Source of the DNA: Arsenophonus nasoniae DSM 15247 | GTDB lineage: Bacteria > Pseudomonadota > Gammaproteobacteria > Enterobacterales > Enterobacteriaceae | Direction of reading: 5' to 3' | NCBI RefSeq assembly: GCF_000429565.1 | Contig: NZ_AUCC01000009.1 | Location: 1-64,000, forward strand | DNA length: 64,000 nt | Shown: positions 1-10,188 of the stretch, piece by piece | Layout: each line of letters starts with the position of its first letter | Numbering within the stretch: position 1 is the stretch's first letter | Notes under the pieces: generated by a model | What the model was told of the DNA's origin: nothing | The model's input: the letters and a program-made list of their open reading frames with translations, nothing else | The model's database searches: none | Translations under genes and position numbers: made by a program

Positions 1-115
1 AGTTTTACAATTATTATCGACGCCATTCAACGATTGGTTATTTAACGCCACATCAAAAATATCATGAACTAAAAAATGCCGCTTAGATCTTCTACAGAAT
101 TTGTTGACCATTACA
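1..115 (+). mobile_element. Right end of an IS3-family insertion sequence
   Basis: The window opens inside an insertion sequence that interrupts nhaB. The + strand encodes the last 27 residues of an IS3-family OrfB transposase (stop at 84-86), and about 29 bases separate that stop from the point where nhaB homology resumes. The outer end is either near 105 (terminus reading TGGTCAACAAATT on the minus strand) or at 115 (terminus starting TGTAATGGTCAAC). The second is preferred because IS3-family ends usually begin with TGT or TGA. The other end and any target duplication lie outside the window, so the boundary is approximate. Confidence 0.8.
3..86 (+). CDS. IS3-family transposase OrfB, C-terminal fragment (starts before the window)
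   Basis: Only the final 27 residues are present. They include the motif [13 protein letters not shown], typical of the C-terminus of IS3-family DDE transposases (the R-R-H-S-x-x-G-Y-x-[TS]-P pattern after the catalytic glutamate). The catalytic core is off the window, so it cannot be said whether the transposase is intact. Which IS3 subgroup it belongs to cannot be decided from this fragment. Confidence 0.8.
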   Translation, partial: FYNYYRRHSTIGYLTPHQKYHELKNAA

Positions 116-1418
116 ACCGCCAGATATTCAAATTGTTGGCGTGATATTAATCCTTCTTTTAACGCACTTATTGCTTCATTTATATAGACAGTACCCACAA
201 AGACATTGTCTGAAATAGCAGAAAGTAACCCATTAAATAAGTAAAATAAAAATAGTTGCGATGATTCAGAGGACTGTAATACAAATTGAATAAATGGCGT
301 AAAAAGATGTTGATCAATAATAACTGCAACAATCGAGAAAAATACGGTTAATAAGGCGGTAAAGGGTAAAGCTTCTTCAAATGCTTTGCAATAGTGTGTT
401 CATCAGTGATGCCACAAAATGAGGTGATTAATATGATAACCGATAAACCAATTAAGCCGACTTCAGCAAGATGAAAAGCTAGAGCAATAATTAACCAAAC
501 ACCGACTAATGCTTGAGTTATTAGTTGCAATTTTTCCCGTCGATCTCGTTTTCTGCTCGCATTTTTATCGTGCATTTGCAAAATATGGCGGACGCTTTCA
601 GGTAATTCTGCACCGTAGCCGAATAGTTTAAAATGTTCGACGCAATAACAGATAATTAAGCCACATAAAAATACCGGTAATGTTACTGGGATCATATGTA
701 AAAAAAAAGCACTAAAATTCCAGCCAACATATTTAGCAATAATTAAATTTTGTGGCTCACCAACCATTGTCATTACACCACCTAATGCAGTTCCAATGCC
801 AGCATGCATCATTAGACTACGTAAAAAAGCGCGAAATTGTTCAAGGATCTGGTTTTTTCCCCTGGTATCCATGTTATCTCCTGGCTGGAGAGGCTCTTTC
901 TGACTGGATACATAGTTATGATAAATAGAATAAAAACCAACGGCTACACTGATCACGACAGCAATTACCGTTAGCGCGTCTAAAAAGGCGGAAAGTAAAG
1001 CGCTTGCTAAACAGAAAGCCAGTGACAGGATTCGTTTAGAATGAATAGACAGTAGTAATTTTGTGAAAGCAAATAACAACAATTGTTTCATGAAATAAAT
1101 GCCTGCTACCATAAAAATCAATAGCAATATCACTTCAATGTTATTGGCGATTTCATGACTGACTTGTTTCGGTGAAGTCATACCAATTATTATTGCTTCA
1201 ATAGCAAGTAATCCGCCAGGCTGTAGCGGGTAGCATTTTAGTGCCATGCCAAGGGTAAAAATAAATTCGGCAATTAGTAACCAACCGGCAATAAAAGGGT
1301 TAACGAAAAAAAAGCACAGTGGATTGATTATCAAAAAGAAAATAATGGTCAATTTGTACCATTCAGGGGAATTACCCAGGAAATTTTTCAACATAATTTG
1401 TCTGGTATTTATATTCAT
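116..1418 (-). pseudogene. nhaB: Na+/H+ antiporter NhaB, disrupted
   Basis: NhaB is an inner-membrane Na+/H+ antiporter of about 513 residues. Residues 1 to about 345 are in frame and rich in membrane segments. Near 384 one base has been lost: the sequence reads AAAGCATTT where AAAGGCATTT would keep the frame. The first frame then stops at 348. In the shifted frame the match resumes with TALLTVFF, Ser-Asp-Asn-Val-Phe-Val-Gly and YLAV, to about residue 434. At 105-115 the IS3-family element replaces the rest of the gene. With two lesions it is very unlikely to make a working antiporter. It is divergent from fadR, as in E. coli. Confidence 0.93.
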
Positions 1419-1645
1419 TATTACATGCTTTCCTTCACTAGTATGTAAGTAAAATTGACTAACGTAGCATACTACGTTTTTTCTAGGCTAGAAATTAAAA
1501 GAACGAATGCCTAATTAACGGCAAATTGTATTAAGTCTTTATGATCAGATTAGTATTTCTTTATAACTCGGCTACCTCAAAGTTTTTCATTCTGATATTA
1601 TCTCGTTTTATAATGACAAAAAATTTGTTTTAGGTAGAGAAAAAT

Positions 1646-2368
1646 ATGATTATTAGAGCGCAAAGTCCCGCTAATTTTGCTGAAGAGTATATTGTTGAAA
1701 GTATTTGGAATAACCATTTTCCTCCGGGTTCAATTTTACCTGCAGAACGTGAGTTGTCTGAGTTGATCGGTGTAACGAGAACAACTTTACGAGAAGTTTT
1801 ACAGCGGCTTGCAAGGGATGGTTGGTTAACAATTCAGCATGGAAAACCGACTAAAGTAAACAATTTTTGGGAAACTTCAGGACTTAATATTTTAGAGACG
1901 CTGGCTCGGTTAGATCACAGTGGGGCACCAAAATTGATTGAGGATTTATTATCTGTTAGAACCAATATTTCCGCTATTTTTATTCGAACAGCTTTTCGTA
2001 AAAATAAACAAAAATCATTAGAGATATTATCAATAAGAGAGAATATAGAAGATTGTTCCGAAGCATTTAGTAGAGTTGATTATAATATTTTTCGTGGACT
2101 GGCATTTGTTTCTGGTAATCCTATTTATGGCTTAATCCTAAATGGGTTAAAAGGATTATATACCCGCGTTGGTCGTTACTTTTTTTCTGATCCTAAAGCG
2201 CGTCAACTTGCTTACGATTTTTACCATGATTTAGCTAAAATCTGTGAACAAGAAAAGTGTGAGCAGGTGTTAGAGCGGGTTCGTAGCTATGGTAAAGAGA
2301 GTGGCAATATTTGGCGTGAAATGAAAGATAAAGACAATATGATAAATAATTTGTCTGAATCACGTTAA
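1646..2368 (+). CDS. fadR: Fatty acid metabolism regulator FadR
   Basis: FadR is a GntR-family repressor of fatty acid degradation and activator of unsaturated fatty acid synthesis; long-chain acyl-CoA releases it from DNA. The 240 residues match the family length (239 in E. coli). The N-terminal winged helix-turn-helix is intact, including [20 protein letters not shown] at about residues 30-50, followed by the all-helical acyl-CoA-binding domain. The ATG at 1646 has an AGAGAAAAAT leader and gives the expected MIIRAQSP N-terminus. It is divergent from the broken nhaB, so any antiporter co-regulation is lost, while the gene itself looks functional. Confidence 0.97.
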   Translation: MIIRAQSPANFAEEYIVESIWNNHFPPGSILPAERELSELIGVTRTTLREVLQRLARDGWLTIQHGKPTKVNNFWETSGLNILETLARLDHSGAPKLIEDLLSVRTNISAIFIRTAFRKNKQKSLEILSIRENIEDCSEAFSRVDYNIFRGLAFVSGNPIYGLILNGLKGLYTRVGRYFFSDPKARQLAYDFYHDLAKICEQEKCEQVLERVRSYGKESGNIWREMKDKDNMINNLSESR

Positions 2369-2419
2369 CCCCGTGTTGCTGGAAAATGACTAGATGTGCT
2401 ATGAGACTATTTTTCTATT

Positions 2420-2438
2420 CCCTCATCAAAAGTGAGGG
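2420..2438. terminator. Possible bidirectional terminator between fadR and yeaD
   Basis: Six-base arms CCCTCA and TGAGGG flank a 7-base loop between the convergent genes fadR and yeaD. The 5' flank is TTTTCTATT and the 3' flank is TGTTGTTT, giving modest T/A tracts in both directions. The stem is short, so this is only a candidate. Confidence 0.45.
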
Positions 2439-2524
2439 TGTTGTTTAAGAGAACAGTTATTCGTGTAAGATGCGCGTAAACTTTATCAATCTTTATTATT
2501 ATTTTTAGCTTAAAAATCGCGAAG

Positions 2525-3421
2525 TTATCGCATTACGTCTTGCATTTTAATACTACGAACCCCTAAAATTAATGACATTCGGGCAGGATTTTCACCTGCT
2601 GGTTGCATAGGTTGGCTAATATGAGCGGTTTCCAGACATAGCATTTTTTTGTACCCATCGCGGGTCATATCTTTTATTGTACTGGATAATTCAGCGCCAG
2701 GATTCCAACAGACTATATCAGTATGATGGCAGTGATGTATTTCTAAAATACGTTGCCAATTTTTGTCGTATACTAAATTGCAATCATCGGATTCGGTATA
2801 AATACGATCAGTCCGTGCGGTTATATAAGTTTTTGTCTCTTTAGTGTAAACCTCTCGATCAGCGACTTTATCAAAATAATGTTTGCCTAATCCTTCAATG
2901 TATATCTTGTTTATGTCACTGACTTGCAAATAAGTATGTAATGCACCAGTGGCAGGCTCAGTACCAAAATATTCAAATTCAATTTCACAGGTAGCAGCGA
3001 GTTTTAAGCGCATTATTAAGGTAAATTCATGTGGCCATATCTTTTTTGTCTTTTCATTATCTGCAAGTGTTAACGTAAGGATCACACAATCCCTATGCTC
3101 ACTATGTGCTGTCAATTGCGATTCTTGTAAACGGGCAAAACCATGACTGGGTTGCGCGGCCAGACCAAACCATGGCCAACAAATAGGAATTCCACCGCGT
3201 ATAGCGGTATTTTTTTTAAATAGACTATTTTTACTTACCCACAAACAGTCTTTTTCCCCATCTGGCTGCCAGCTAAGTAGTTGTGCTCCCTGAAGGCTGA
3301 CTGCGGCATTCACATTAGGATGAGAAACAATAATGACGGGCAATTCATCGAGCTGGCAAAGCGTGATATAGGATGAAATTTTTTCTCTTACAGGTAAGTT
3401 AAACAGTGTCGTGTCATTCAT
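2525..3421 (-). CDS. yeaD: Glucose-6-phosphate 1-epimerase family protein YeaD
   Basis: YeaD belongs to the aldose-1-epimerase-like family and is a D-hexose-6-phosphate mutarotase that interconverts anomers of glucose 6-phosphate. The 298-residue protein (E. coli 294) keeps the family landmarks: GGIPICWPWFG (about 76-87), HGFAR with His93, LHTYL with His162 and CLETAH with Glu264, which correspond to the catalytic His/His/Glu set. It lies just downstream of gapA on the same strand, as in E. coli, but the gapA terminator separates them. E. coli has it at a different map position from fadR, so the fadR-yeaD boundary is a junction between two E. coli blocks. Confidence 0.93.
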   Translation of the reverse strand: MNDTTLFNLPVREKISSYITLCQLDELPVIIVSHPNVNAAVSLQGAQLLSWQPDGEKDCLWVSKNSLFKKNTAIRGGIPICWPWFGLAAQPSHGFARLQESQLTAHSEHRDCVILTLTLADNEKTKKIWPHEFTLIMRLKLAATCEIEFEYFGTEPATGALHTYLQVSDINKIYIEGLGKHYFDKVADREVYTKETKTYITARTDRIYTESDDCNLVYDKNWQRILEIHHCHHTDIVCWNPGAELSSTIKDMTRDGYKKMLCLETAHISQPMQPAGENPARMSLILGVRSIKMQDVMR

Positions 3422-3496
3422 AATTTCAACCTTTTTGTCTTTTTATGATTGCAAACTAGCCAGTTTAAAAATACCGTTGGATTATATGTCAGAATG

Positions 3497-3523
3497 AAAA
3501 AAGCCGCCATTAATGACGGCTTG
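3497..3523 (-). terminator. Rho-independent terminator of gapA
   Basis: On the minus strand, 20 nt past the gapA stop, a GC-rich stem (AAGCCGTCA pairing with TGGCGGCTT, one G-T wobble) is followed by a run of T residues. This is a standard strong terminator placed to stop gapA transcription before yeaD. Confidence 0.85.
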
Positions 3524-3542
3524 CAGTGGGAAATTACGCTAA

Positions 3543-4559
<1,017 letters not shown>

Positions 4560-4644
4560 TTAATTTAAAAGAATTCAATATTGTTTCTAACGTTACCAAA
4601 ACCTTGCCATCCGTCAAGCGGAATCGTGTCAATTACCATAAAAA

Positions 4645-4672
4645 TTGACATATAAAGCACCTTTTGTATGTT
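4645..4672 (+). promoter_or_regulatory. Possible sigma-70 promoter upstream of msrB
   Basis: A consensus -35 hexamer TTGACA (4645-4650) is followed after 16 bases by TATGTT (4667-4672) on the + strand, about 200 bp before msrB. The -35 is perfect but the -10 is weak and the distance is long. Confidence 0.35.
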
Positions 4673-4754
4673 TAGCAAACAAGCTTAAGGTGAATGTTTT
4701 GATTCACTATTATCGGTCTGGATAGGGAGATTTTAAGTGAATATTAATAATATA

Positions 4755-4770
4755 TGTGAATTATATCACA
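4755..4770. promoter_or_regulatory. CRP (cAMP receptor protein) binding site
   Basis: TGTGAATTATATCACA is an exact match to the CRP core consensus TGTGA-N6-TCACA. It lies between the divergent genes gapA and msrB, 217 bp upstream of the gapA start codon and 105 bp upstream of the msrB ATG. E. coli gapA is known to have a CRP-influenced promoter, so gapA is the likelier target, but the site is nearer msrB. Confidence 0.75.
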
Positions 4771-4874
4771 AATCACATCAGAAAGGGCCTTTTTGCTAGG
4801 ATAAAAGGTTTAAATTTACCTTTTCTCAACCGATAAATATAATTATGTTTACTAATGATAAGGAAAGCTTTCTT

Positions 4875-5288
4875 ATGACAGAAAAAGAACATAAACCCAT
4901 TAAGTCGAATAAACTTAATGAAATGCAACATCATGTCACTCAAGAAGCCGGAACCGAGCCGCCTTTTTCAGGTAAATTATTGCATAATCAACGAGAAGGT
5001 ATTTATTACTGTCTATGTTGCCAGGCGCCGCTTTTTTTATCGCAAACAAAATTTGATACGGGTTGTGGCTGGCCAAGCTTTTACCAACCGATAGATGATC
5101 AAGCCGTCACCTATATTGATGATTTTTCTCATGGTATGCAACGGATCGAAGTACGTTGCCGTCACTGTAATGCGCATTTAGGCCATGTTTTTGCCGATGG
5201 CCCACAACCGACTGGGCAACGTTATTGCATTAATTCAGTCGCATTAAGTTTTACTGATCAACAATCTGGTGAGGTAACTGAGGGTTAA
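4875..5288 (+). CDS. msrB: Peptide-methionine (R)-S-oxide reductase MsrB
   Basis: MsrB repairs oxidised proteins by reducing methionine R-sulfoxide. The start at 4875 is chosen over an in-frame ATG at 4845 because AAGGAAA lies 8 nt upstream of it and it gives 137 residues, the E. coli length. The structural zinc is held by Cys46, Cys49, Cys95 and Cys98. The catalytic cysteine is Cys118 in QRYCINS. The conserved GCGWPSF and HGMQRIE stretches are intact. yeaC follows after 57 bp on the same strand, the same pairing as in E. coli. Confidence 0.96.
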   Translation: MTEKEHKPIKSNKLNEMQHHVTQEAGTEPPFSGKLLHNQREGIYYCLCCQAPLFLSQTKFDTGCGWPSFYQPIDDQAVTYIDDFSHGMQRIEVRCRHCNAHLGHVFADGPQPTGQRYCINSVALSFTDQQSGEVTEG

Positions 5289-5345
5289 GTAAGACTCATT
5301 GGATGCAATTAACGATAAATCCAAAACAAAAATAAGGAATGAAAT

Positions 5346-5600
5346 ATGGAGCTTAATGAACTGGTTGATTTAATGACAGTTGAGATTTATCAACGATTGC
5401 TAAGCGCCGTTGAATTGGGTAAATGGCCAGATGGTGTTGCGTTAACCCCAGAGCAAAAAGAAAATAGTCTGCAGGCTGTTATGCTTTGGCAGGCAAGGCA
5501 TAATCATAATGCGCAGCATATGACAGTAGGTACGGATGGGAAAATTATTATGAAAACAAAAAATGAATTAAAGAAATTATTTGATAGTCAACAACACTAA
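5346..5600 (+). CDS. yeaC: DUF1315 family protein YeaC
   Basis: This is a small cytosolic protein of 84 residues (E. coli YeaC about 90) of unknown function. It keeps the family core: MTVEIYQRLLSAVELGKWPDG near the N-terminus and the WQARHN motif in the middle. It has no signal peptide or membrane segment. AAGGAATGAAAT precedes the ATG. It probably forms a two-gene unit with msrB. No biochemical role can be assigned. Confidence 0.9.
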   Translation: MELNELVDLMTVEIYQRLLSAVELGKWPDGVALTPEQKENSLQAVMLWQARHNHNAQHMTVGTDGKIIMKTKNELKKLFDSQQH

Positions 5601-5629
5601 CTAAAATTGACTAAATGTTAATAGATTAA

Positions 5630-6298
5630 TCACTTTTGGCGAAAATCATTAGCACGGTCAAAAAAATGAATGGGCAAATCAGAAGATGTTATTAGTTTGG
5701 CACCCGCTAATGCCATTTCTTGTAATGCGTTATGGCTGTCTTCTGGATCGAGGTTAACTCCCCGACAACCATCTTGAATAACCGTTACTTGATAACCTAA
5801 TTGCAATGCATCAAGGACGGTAAATTTTACGCAGTAATCTGTTGCTAAGCCCATAATATATAAATGTTTGATTTGATTTTGTGTGAGCCAATAATCTAAC
5901 TGGGTTGCATGCTGATGGTCATTGTCAAAAAAAGCACTATAACTATCAATTATGGCATTAACACCTTTTTGAAAAATAGCTTGGATTGCTGACTGATTGA
6001 GTGCTGGATGAAATTCCGCTCCTTTCTGATGTTGCACACAATGAACTGGCCACCAAATTTGGCGTAAACCATTAAGTTTACCCTCGGTGCCTACCTTAGT
6101 TGCTGAGTTGACGGCAAAGCTTAAATGATCAGCAGGATGCCAGTCTTGGCTGGCGATAATAGCAATATCGTGTTGCTGGCAATAGGTGATAACTTCATTG
6201 GCTGTATTAATAACACTTTCACTGTCTAATACTGCTAAGGCGCCCCCATTACAAAAGTCATTTTGCAGATCGACCAGTAATAATGCGCTATCACTCAT
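5630..6298 (-). CDS. pncA: Nicotinamidase PncA
   Basis: PncA hydrolyses nicotinamide to nicotinic acid in NAD salvage. The isochorismatase-like fold is complete: ALLLVDLQNDF with Asp10, the metal-site region SQDWHPADH, the lysine in FQKGVN and the nucleophilic cysteine in GLATDYCVKFT. Two adjacent ATGs (6301 and 6298) share an AAGGATAAC leader. The second gives an N-terminus collinear with E. coli PncA and is preferred. ansA lies 21 nt upstream on the same strand, so the two are probably co-transcribed. Confidence 0.96.
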   Translation of the reverse strand: MSDSALLLVDLQNDFCNGGALAVLDSESVINTANEVITYCQQHDIAIIASQDWHPADHLSFAVNSATKVGTEGKLNGLRQIWWPVHCVQHQKGAEFHPALNQSAIQAIFQKGVNAIIDSYSAFFDNDHQHATQLDYWLTQNQIKHLYIMGLATDYCVKFTVLDALQLGYQVTVIQDGCRGVNLDPEDSHNALQEMALAGAKLITSSDLPIHFFDRANDFRQK

Positions 6299-6319
6299 CA
6301 TGTTATCCTTAAAAATTGC

Positions 6320-7342
6320 TTAAAAATTGTCGTTATAACTTAATTCACCGCGCAAATTTTTTTGCATCAGTGTACGAATATCATCTACTGATAAAGATTG
6401 ACTGAGTAAATAATGAAGTTTGGTAAGTGTTGCCTCAAAAGTCATATCATAACCGCTAATAACACCCACTTTGGCTAATGCGTGCCCGGTTGCATACCCA
6501 TTCATGTTAACTCGCCCAGATAGGCATTGTGTTAGATTAACGACGATAATATCTTGTTGACAAGCTTTTTCAAGGCATTTTAACAACGCGGTTTGTGAAG
6601 GCGCATTACCAACCCCGTAAGAACGGAGAATAAGGGCTTTGGTTGGTTGCAATAAGATATTTTCAATACATTGTACTGAAATGCCAGGATAAATGGTAAC
6701 AACACCAATGGCTTGAGGGGTAATTTTATGGCTACTAAAATTACCATCGTTTTTTGGCAATGGACAGCTTTGTAAACAACGGATATGAATACCCGCATCA
6801 ATCAACGGTGGACAATTAGGTGAAGTAAAGGCATTAAAACCATCAGCATGTGATTTAACGGTACGGTTACCCCTAAATAATTTGTTATTAAAAAACAGCG
6901 TCACTTCATTGATAGGGTAATTTGCCGCCAAGTACAAGGAATTAAGAAGATTGGTTTGTCCATCGGATCTTAACGCTTCCAGAGGTATTTGTGACCCTGT
7001 CACGATAATGGGTTTGCTTAGGTTGTCAAACATAAATGAGAGTGCAGAGGCAGTAAATGCCATGGTATCAGTACCATGTAGAATAACAAAACCATCATAG
7101 TTCTCATAATTATCCCTAATATCATCAGCAATGCATTGCCAATCTAGTGGCGTCATATTAGCGGAATCTATTAAAGGATTATGTTCTCGGATAGTGAAAT
7201 GTGGCATTTCAGCCCGATGAAATTCTAGCATGTTAGTGAGTTGTTTTTGCAGGTGTCCAGAAGCTGGCACATATCCATGTAGGGAATACTTCATGCCAAT
7301 GGTGCCGCCTGTGTAAACAACATAGATGGATTTTTTTTCCAT
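6320..7342 (-). CDS. ansA: Cytoplasmic L-asparaginase I AnsA
   Basis: AnsA hydrolyses L-asparagine to aspartate and ammonia in the cytoplasm. The 340 residues match E. coli (338). The two asparaginase signatures are present: YTGGTIG, with threonines 11 and 14, and HGTDTM with Thr91-Asp92. There is no signal peptide, which separates it from periplasmic AnsB. It heads an ansA-pncA operon, as in E. coli. Confidence 0.96.
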   Translation of the reverse strand: MEKKSIYVVYTGGTIGMKYSLHGYVPASGHLQKQLTNMLEFHRAEMPHFTIREHNPLIDSANMTPLDWQCIADDIRDNYENYDGFVILHGTDTMAFTASALSFMFDNLSKPIIVTGSQIPLEALRSDGQTNLLNSLYLAANYPINEVTLFFNNKLFRGNRTVKSHADGFNAFTSPNCPPLIDAGIHIRCLQSCPLPKNDGNFSSHKITPQAIGVVTIYPGISVQCIENILLQPTKALILRSYGVGNAPSQTALLKCLEKACQQDIIVVNLTQCLSGRVNMNGYATGHALAKVGVISGYDMTFEATLTKLHYLLSQSLSVDDIRTLMQKNLRGELSYNDNF

Positions 7343-7445
7343 TCTTGCTACCTAAGGATATGAATAAGTGGTAATAAATAAATTTAAAGAATTATAAAGT
7401 AGTTAATTAATAAAATCTGTGGCATGTTAAATATTAATATAAAAA

Positions 7446-7469
7446 TAAAGCGCCCATATACGGGGCGCT
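7446..7469 (-). terminator. Rho-independent terminator of sppA
   Basis: On the minus strand AGCGCCC (7463-7469) pairs with GGGCGCT (7449-7455) around a 7-base loop, followed by TTATTTTTA. It lies about 30 nt past the sppA stop. Confidence 0.8.
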
Positions 7470-7497
7470 AGCGTTGTAACAATGTAATACCTTTTTA

Positions 7498-9378
7498 TTA
7501 ATAAATCTCACCACAATTCAAACAAAATGCGTAGCGATTTTGTGGATCATTCATATGGCGGTAAAATTGAATTTGTTGCTGAAGGTGATTAGCCGTTTTT
7601 TGCGGAAGTAACAATTGTAGCGTATCGGGCATCATTGCTTCAGCGTTTGAAGTTAATTCAAGTATTAATTGATCAATCAAAGAACGTTCAGGCTGCATCC
7701 AGTCAAGTGAAGGGGCGGTAATTTTAGCTAATTCAGCCGCTTTATTTACGGCATCGTCAAAATCACCCAGTTTATCAATCAGGCCATTTTGTAGCGCATC
7801 TGAACCTACCCATACTCTACCTTGAGCAATTTTGTCTATCTCTGCTGGTGTCTTATGGCGCGCCTGTGCAACATATTTTAGGAAGGTATGATAGCCATTT
7901 TCAATAATGATTTGCATCATGTCAGAAAATTGTTTATTAATCCCTTTAGTCGCTGAGATATCCGCTAATGGCGTGGTGGAGACACCATCAGTATAAACAC
8001 CAATTGTATCTAAGCTTTTTTCAAAGGTATTTATCACACCAAAAATACCAATTGAGCCAGTCAAGGTTGTTGGACTGGCAAAAATATAATTGGCTGGTGT
8101 CGAAATCCAATAGCCACCTGAGGCGGCCATTCCTCCCATCGAAACCACAATAGGTTTATTAGCGTCACGGGCAGCAACCAGTTCATTACGTATCGCTTCT
8201 GAAGCGGTAACACTGCCACCAGGACTATTCACACGTAAAACAATCGCTTTGATATCTGGATTAAGTCTTGCTTTACGTATTTGCGCCACGGTTGTTTCGC
8301 TGCCCACCATGCCCGGCTCTTGCGGTCCATCAATAATAGCGCCTTGGGCAATTATCACAGCAATATTGCTAGGTTGGTCATCAGATTGTTTTTGTTGCAT
8401 TAGTTGACTTTGCTGTGGTTGTTCATTGGCATAATCATAGATACTAATGTAATTAAAATGTTGCTCTTTATCATTCCAACCAAATTTTTTGCTTAATTCT
8501 TTCTCCATCACTGCGCCGGTAAAAATATGATCAATAAGTTTTTGTTTAATTGCATATTGCGCACTGTCACCATTGACGCTTTTCATTTCTTCGATCAATT
8601 TATCGGCACCTGGGAAAATATTTCCTGCTGTTGTTTGTCGGTTCTGCGCAATGGTTGATAGATAATGTTGCCATAGTGAACCGATCCAGACTTTATCTGC
8701 TTCACGTGCTTCAGCTGACATATTATCGCGAATAAATGGCTCTACCGCTGATTTATAGGTACCAATGCGGAAGATATGACTATTGACTTTTAGGTTATCT
8801 AGTAGCGTTTTGTAATAGAGTTTATTGGTTGAAAAACCGTAAATTCCGACATTACCTTGTTGTGACATATAGATATTATTGGCAAAACTGGCTAAATAAT
8901 ATTGCGATTGATTATAGCCATTACCCACCGCGTAAATGGGTTTTCCCGCCTGTTTAAACTCGGTCAATGCCTTACCAATATATTGTAAGGATGGCTGATC
9001 AGATCCAATCAGATTATCCAGTTGTAAAACGATACCGGTAATTTTGTCATCATAAGTTGCCCGGCGAATAATATTCACAATATCAAATAAGGAGTTTTCT
9101 TGCATGCGGTTGCTTGATGAGCCTAATAATTCGCGGCTCATTTTGCCAAGGGGGTTAGGGATAGAGACTTGATCTACAATCACTCCTTGTAGGTCAATAA
9201 GTAGCGCTCCATGATATTGGCTAGTCGATTTTTTTTCACTTTTATAGGCAAAATAGCTGCTTGCTGCAATAAAAATCAAAAAAAGACAGATAAAACTGGT
9301 AATAAATCGTCTGATAAAATTAAGTAATCGCCAACTAAATTTAAAAAAGGCTGCGATTAAATTCCATGGGTTTCGCAT
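7498..9378 (-). CDS. sppA: Signal peptide peptidase SppA (67K type)
   Basis: SppA degrades cleaved signal peptides in the inner membrane, facing the periplasm. The 626-residue protein is the long duplicated form (E. coli 618). A membrane anchor lies at about residues 27-45. The catalytic dyad is visible: Lys209 in GTYKSAVEP of the N-terminal half and Ser420 in MAASGGYW of the C-terminal half. GGAG precedes the ATG. It is transcribed alone, divergently from ydjA. Confidence 0.96.
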   Translation of the reverse strand: MRNPWNLIAAFFKFSWRLLNFIRRFITSFICLFLIFIAASSYFAYKSEKKSTSQYHGALLIDLQGVIVDQVSIPNPLGKMSRELLGSSSNRMQENSLFDIVNIIRRATYDDKITGIVLQLDNLIGSDQPSLQYIGKALTEFKQAGKPIYAVGNGYNQSQYYLASFANNIYMSQQGNVGIYGFSTNKLYYKTLLDNLKVNSHIFRIGTYKSAVEPFIRDNMSAEAREADKVWIGSLWQHYLSTIAQNRQTTAGNIFPGADKLIEEMKSVNGDSAQYAIKQKLIDHIFTGAVMEKELSKKFGWNDKEQHFNYISIYDYANEQPQQSQLMQQKQSDDQPSNIAVIIAQGAIIDGPQEPGMVGSETTVAQIRKARLNPDIKAIVLRVNSPGGSVTASEAIRNELVAARDANKPIVVSMGGMAASGGYWISTPANYIFASPTTLTGSIGIFGVINTFEKSLDTIGVYTDGVSTTPLADISATKGINKQFSDMMQIIIENGYHTFLKYVAQARHKTPAEIDKIAQGRVWVGSDALQNGLIDKLGDFDDAVNKAAELAKITAPSLDWMQPERSLIDQLILELTSNAEAMMPDTLQLLLPQKTANHLQQQIQFYRHMNDPQNRYAFCLNCGEIY

Positions 9379-9627
9379 GTGATCTCCAATTATATGATTA
9401 ACATATTTATCTTAAAAGTAGATAAGATAATTGTCAGCCATAACTCATAGAATAATTAAAATATTATTTTATTGCTATTCAAGCTGATTGAAAATGTTAC
9501 CTTACTATACTAATGCTGATGATAATATTCTATTTTTGAGAAACATACTTATAAAACCGTCATTTCTACGCTATTTGTAGCTATTTAATGAGTGGCAATG
9601 AAAGTTAATATCAACAAGGAGGAGTCT

Positions 9628-10179
9628 ATGGATGCTTTAACGCTATTATTAACCCGTCGTTCCATGAGCCATCTGACAACACCAGCACCTGAAGGTCAAT
9701 CACTGGATAATATTTTGGCGGCCGGAATGCGAGCACCTGATCATGGTGCGTTACGGCCTTGGCATTTTGTGGTTATCCAAAATGAAGGGCTGTATAAGTT
9801 TGGCCAGTTACTGGAAAAAGCGGCAATTAACGCTAATTTGGGAAAAGGAGTGGAAGAAAAAGCGAAAAAAGCACCTTTGCGCGCCCCTTTAATCATTGCT
9901 GTCATTGCCAAAATTGTCGTCGATGCAAAAATTCCCGCTTGGGAGCAGGTTGTTACTGCGGGTTGTTGTGTTCATGCTATGCAGATGGCCGCCGTTGCTC
10001 AAGGATTTGATGGTATCTGGCGTACCGGCTCTTGGACGACGGATCCGGTTGTCAGATCAGGTTTAGCATGTCAAGAACATGATAAAATTGTTGGCTTTCT
10101 CTATTTAGGAACGCCAAAATTCAACCTTCCTATAAAAGGAACTGCGCAAGATATAAAGGATTTTGTGACTTATTATTAA
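9628..10179 (+). CDS. ydjA: Nitroreductase-family protein YdjA
   Basis: YdjA is a small FMN-binding nitroreductase-fold protein whose natural substrate is unclear. The ATG at 9628 follows a strong AAGGAGGAG (9617-9625) and gives 183 residues, identical in length to E. coli YdjA. The conserved RRS near residue 10, MRAPDHGALRPWHF, and the GIWRTGSW region mark the flavin pocket. It leads a tight ydjA-selD-topB cluster (gaps of 9 and 3 nt), so the three are probably one transcript. Confidence 0.95.
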   Translation: MDALTLLLTRRSMSHLTTPAPEGQSLDNILAAGMRAPDHGALRPWHFVVIQNEGLYKFGQLLEKAAINANLGKGVEEKAKKAPLRAPLIIAVIAKIVVDAKIPAWEQVVTAGCCVHAMQMAAVAQGFDGIWRTGSWTTDPVVRSGLACQEHDKIVGFLYLGTPKFNLPIKGTAQDIKDFVTYY

Positions 10180-10188
10180 GGAAAAAAT

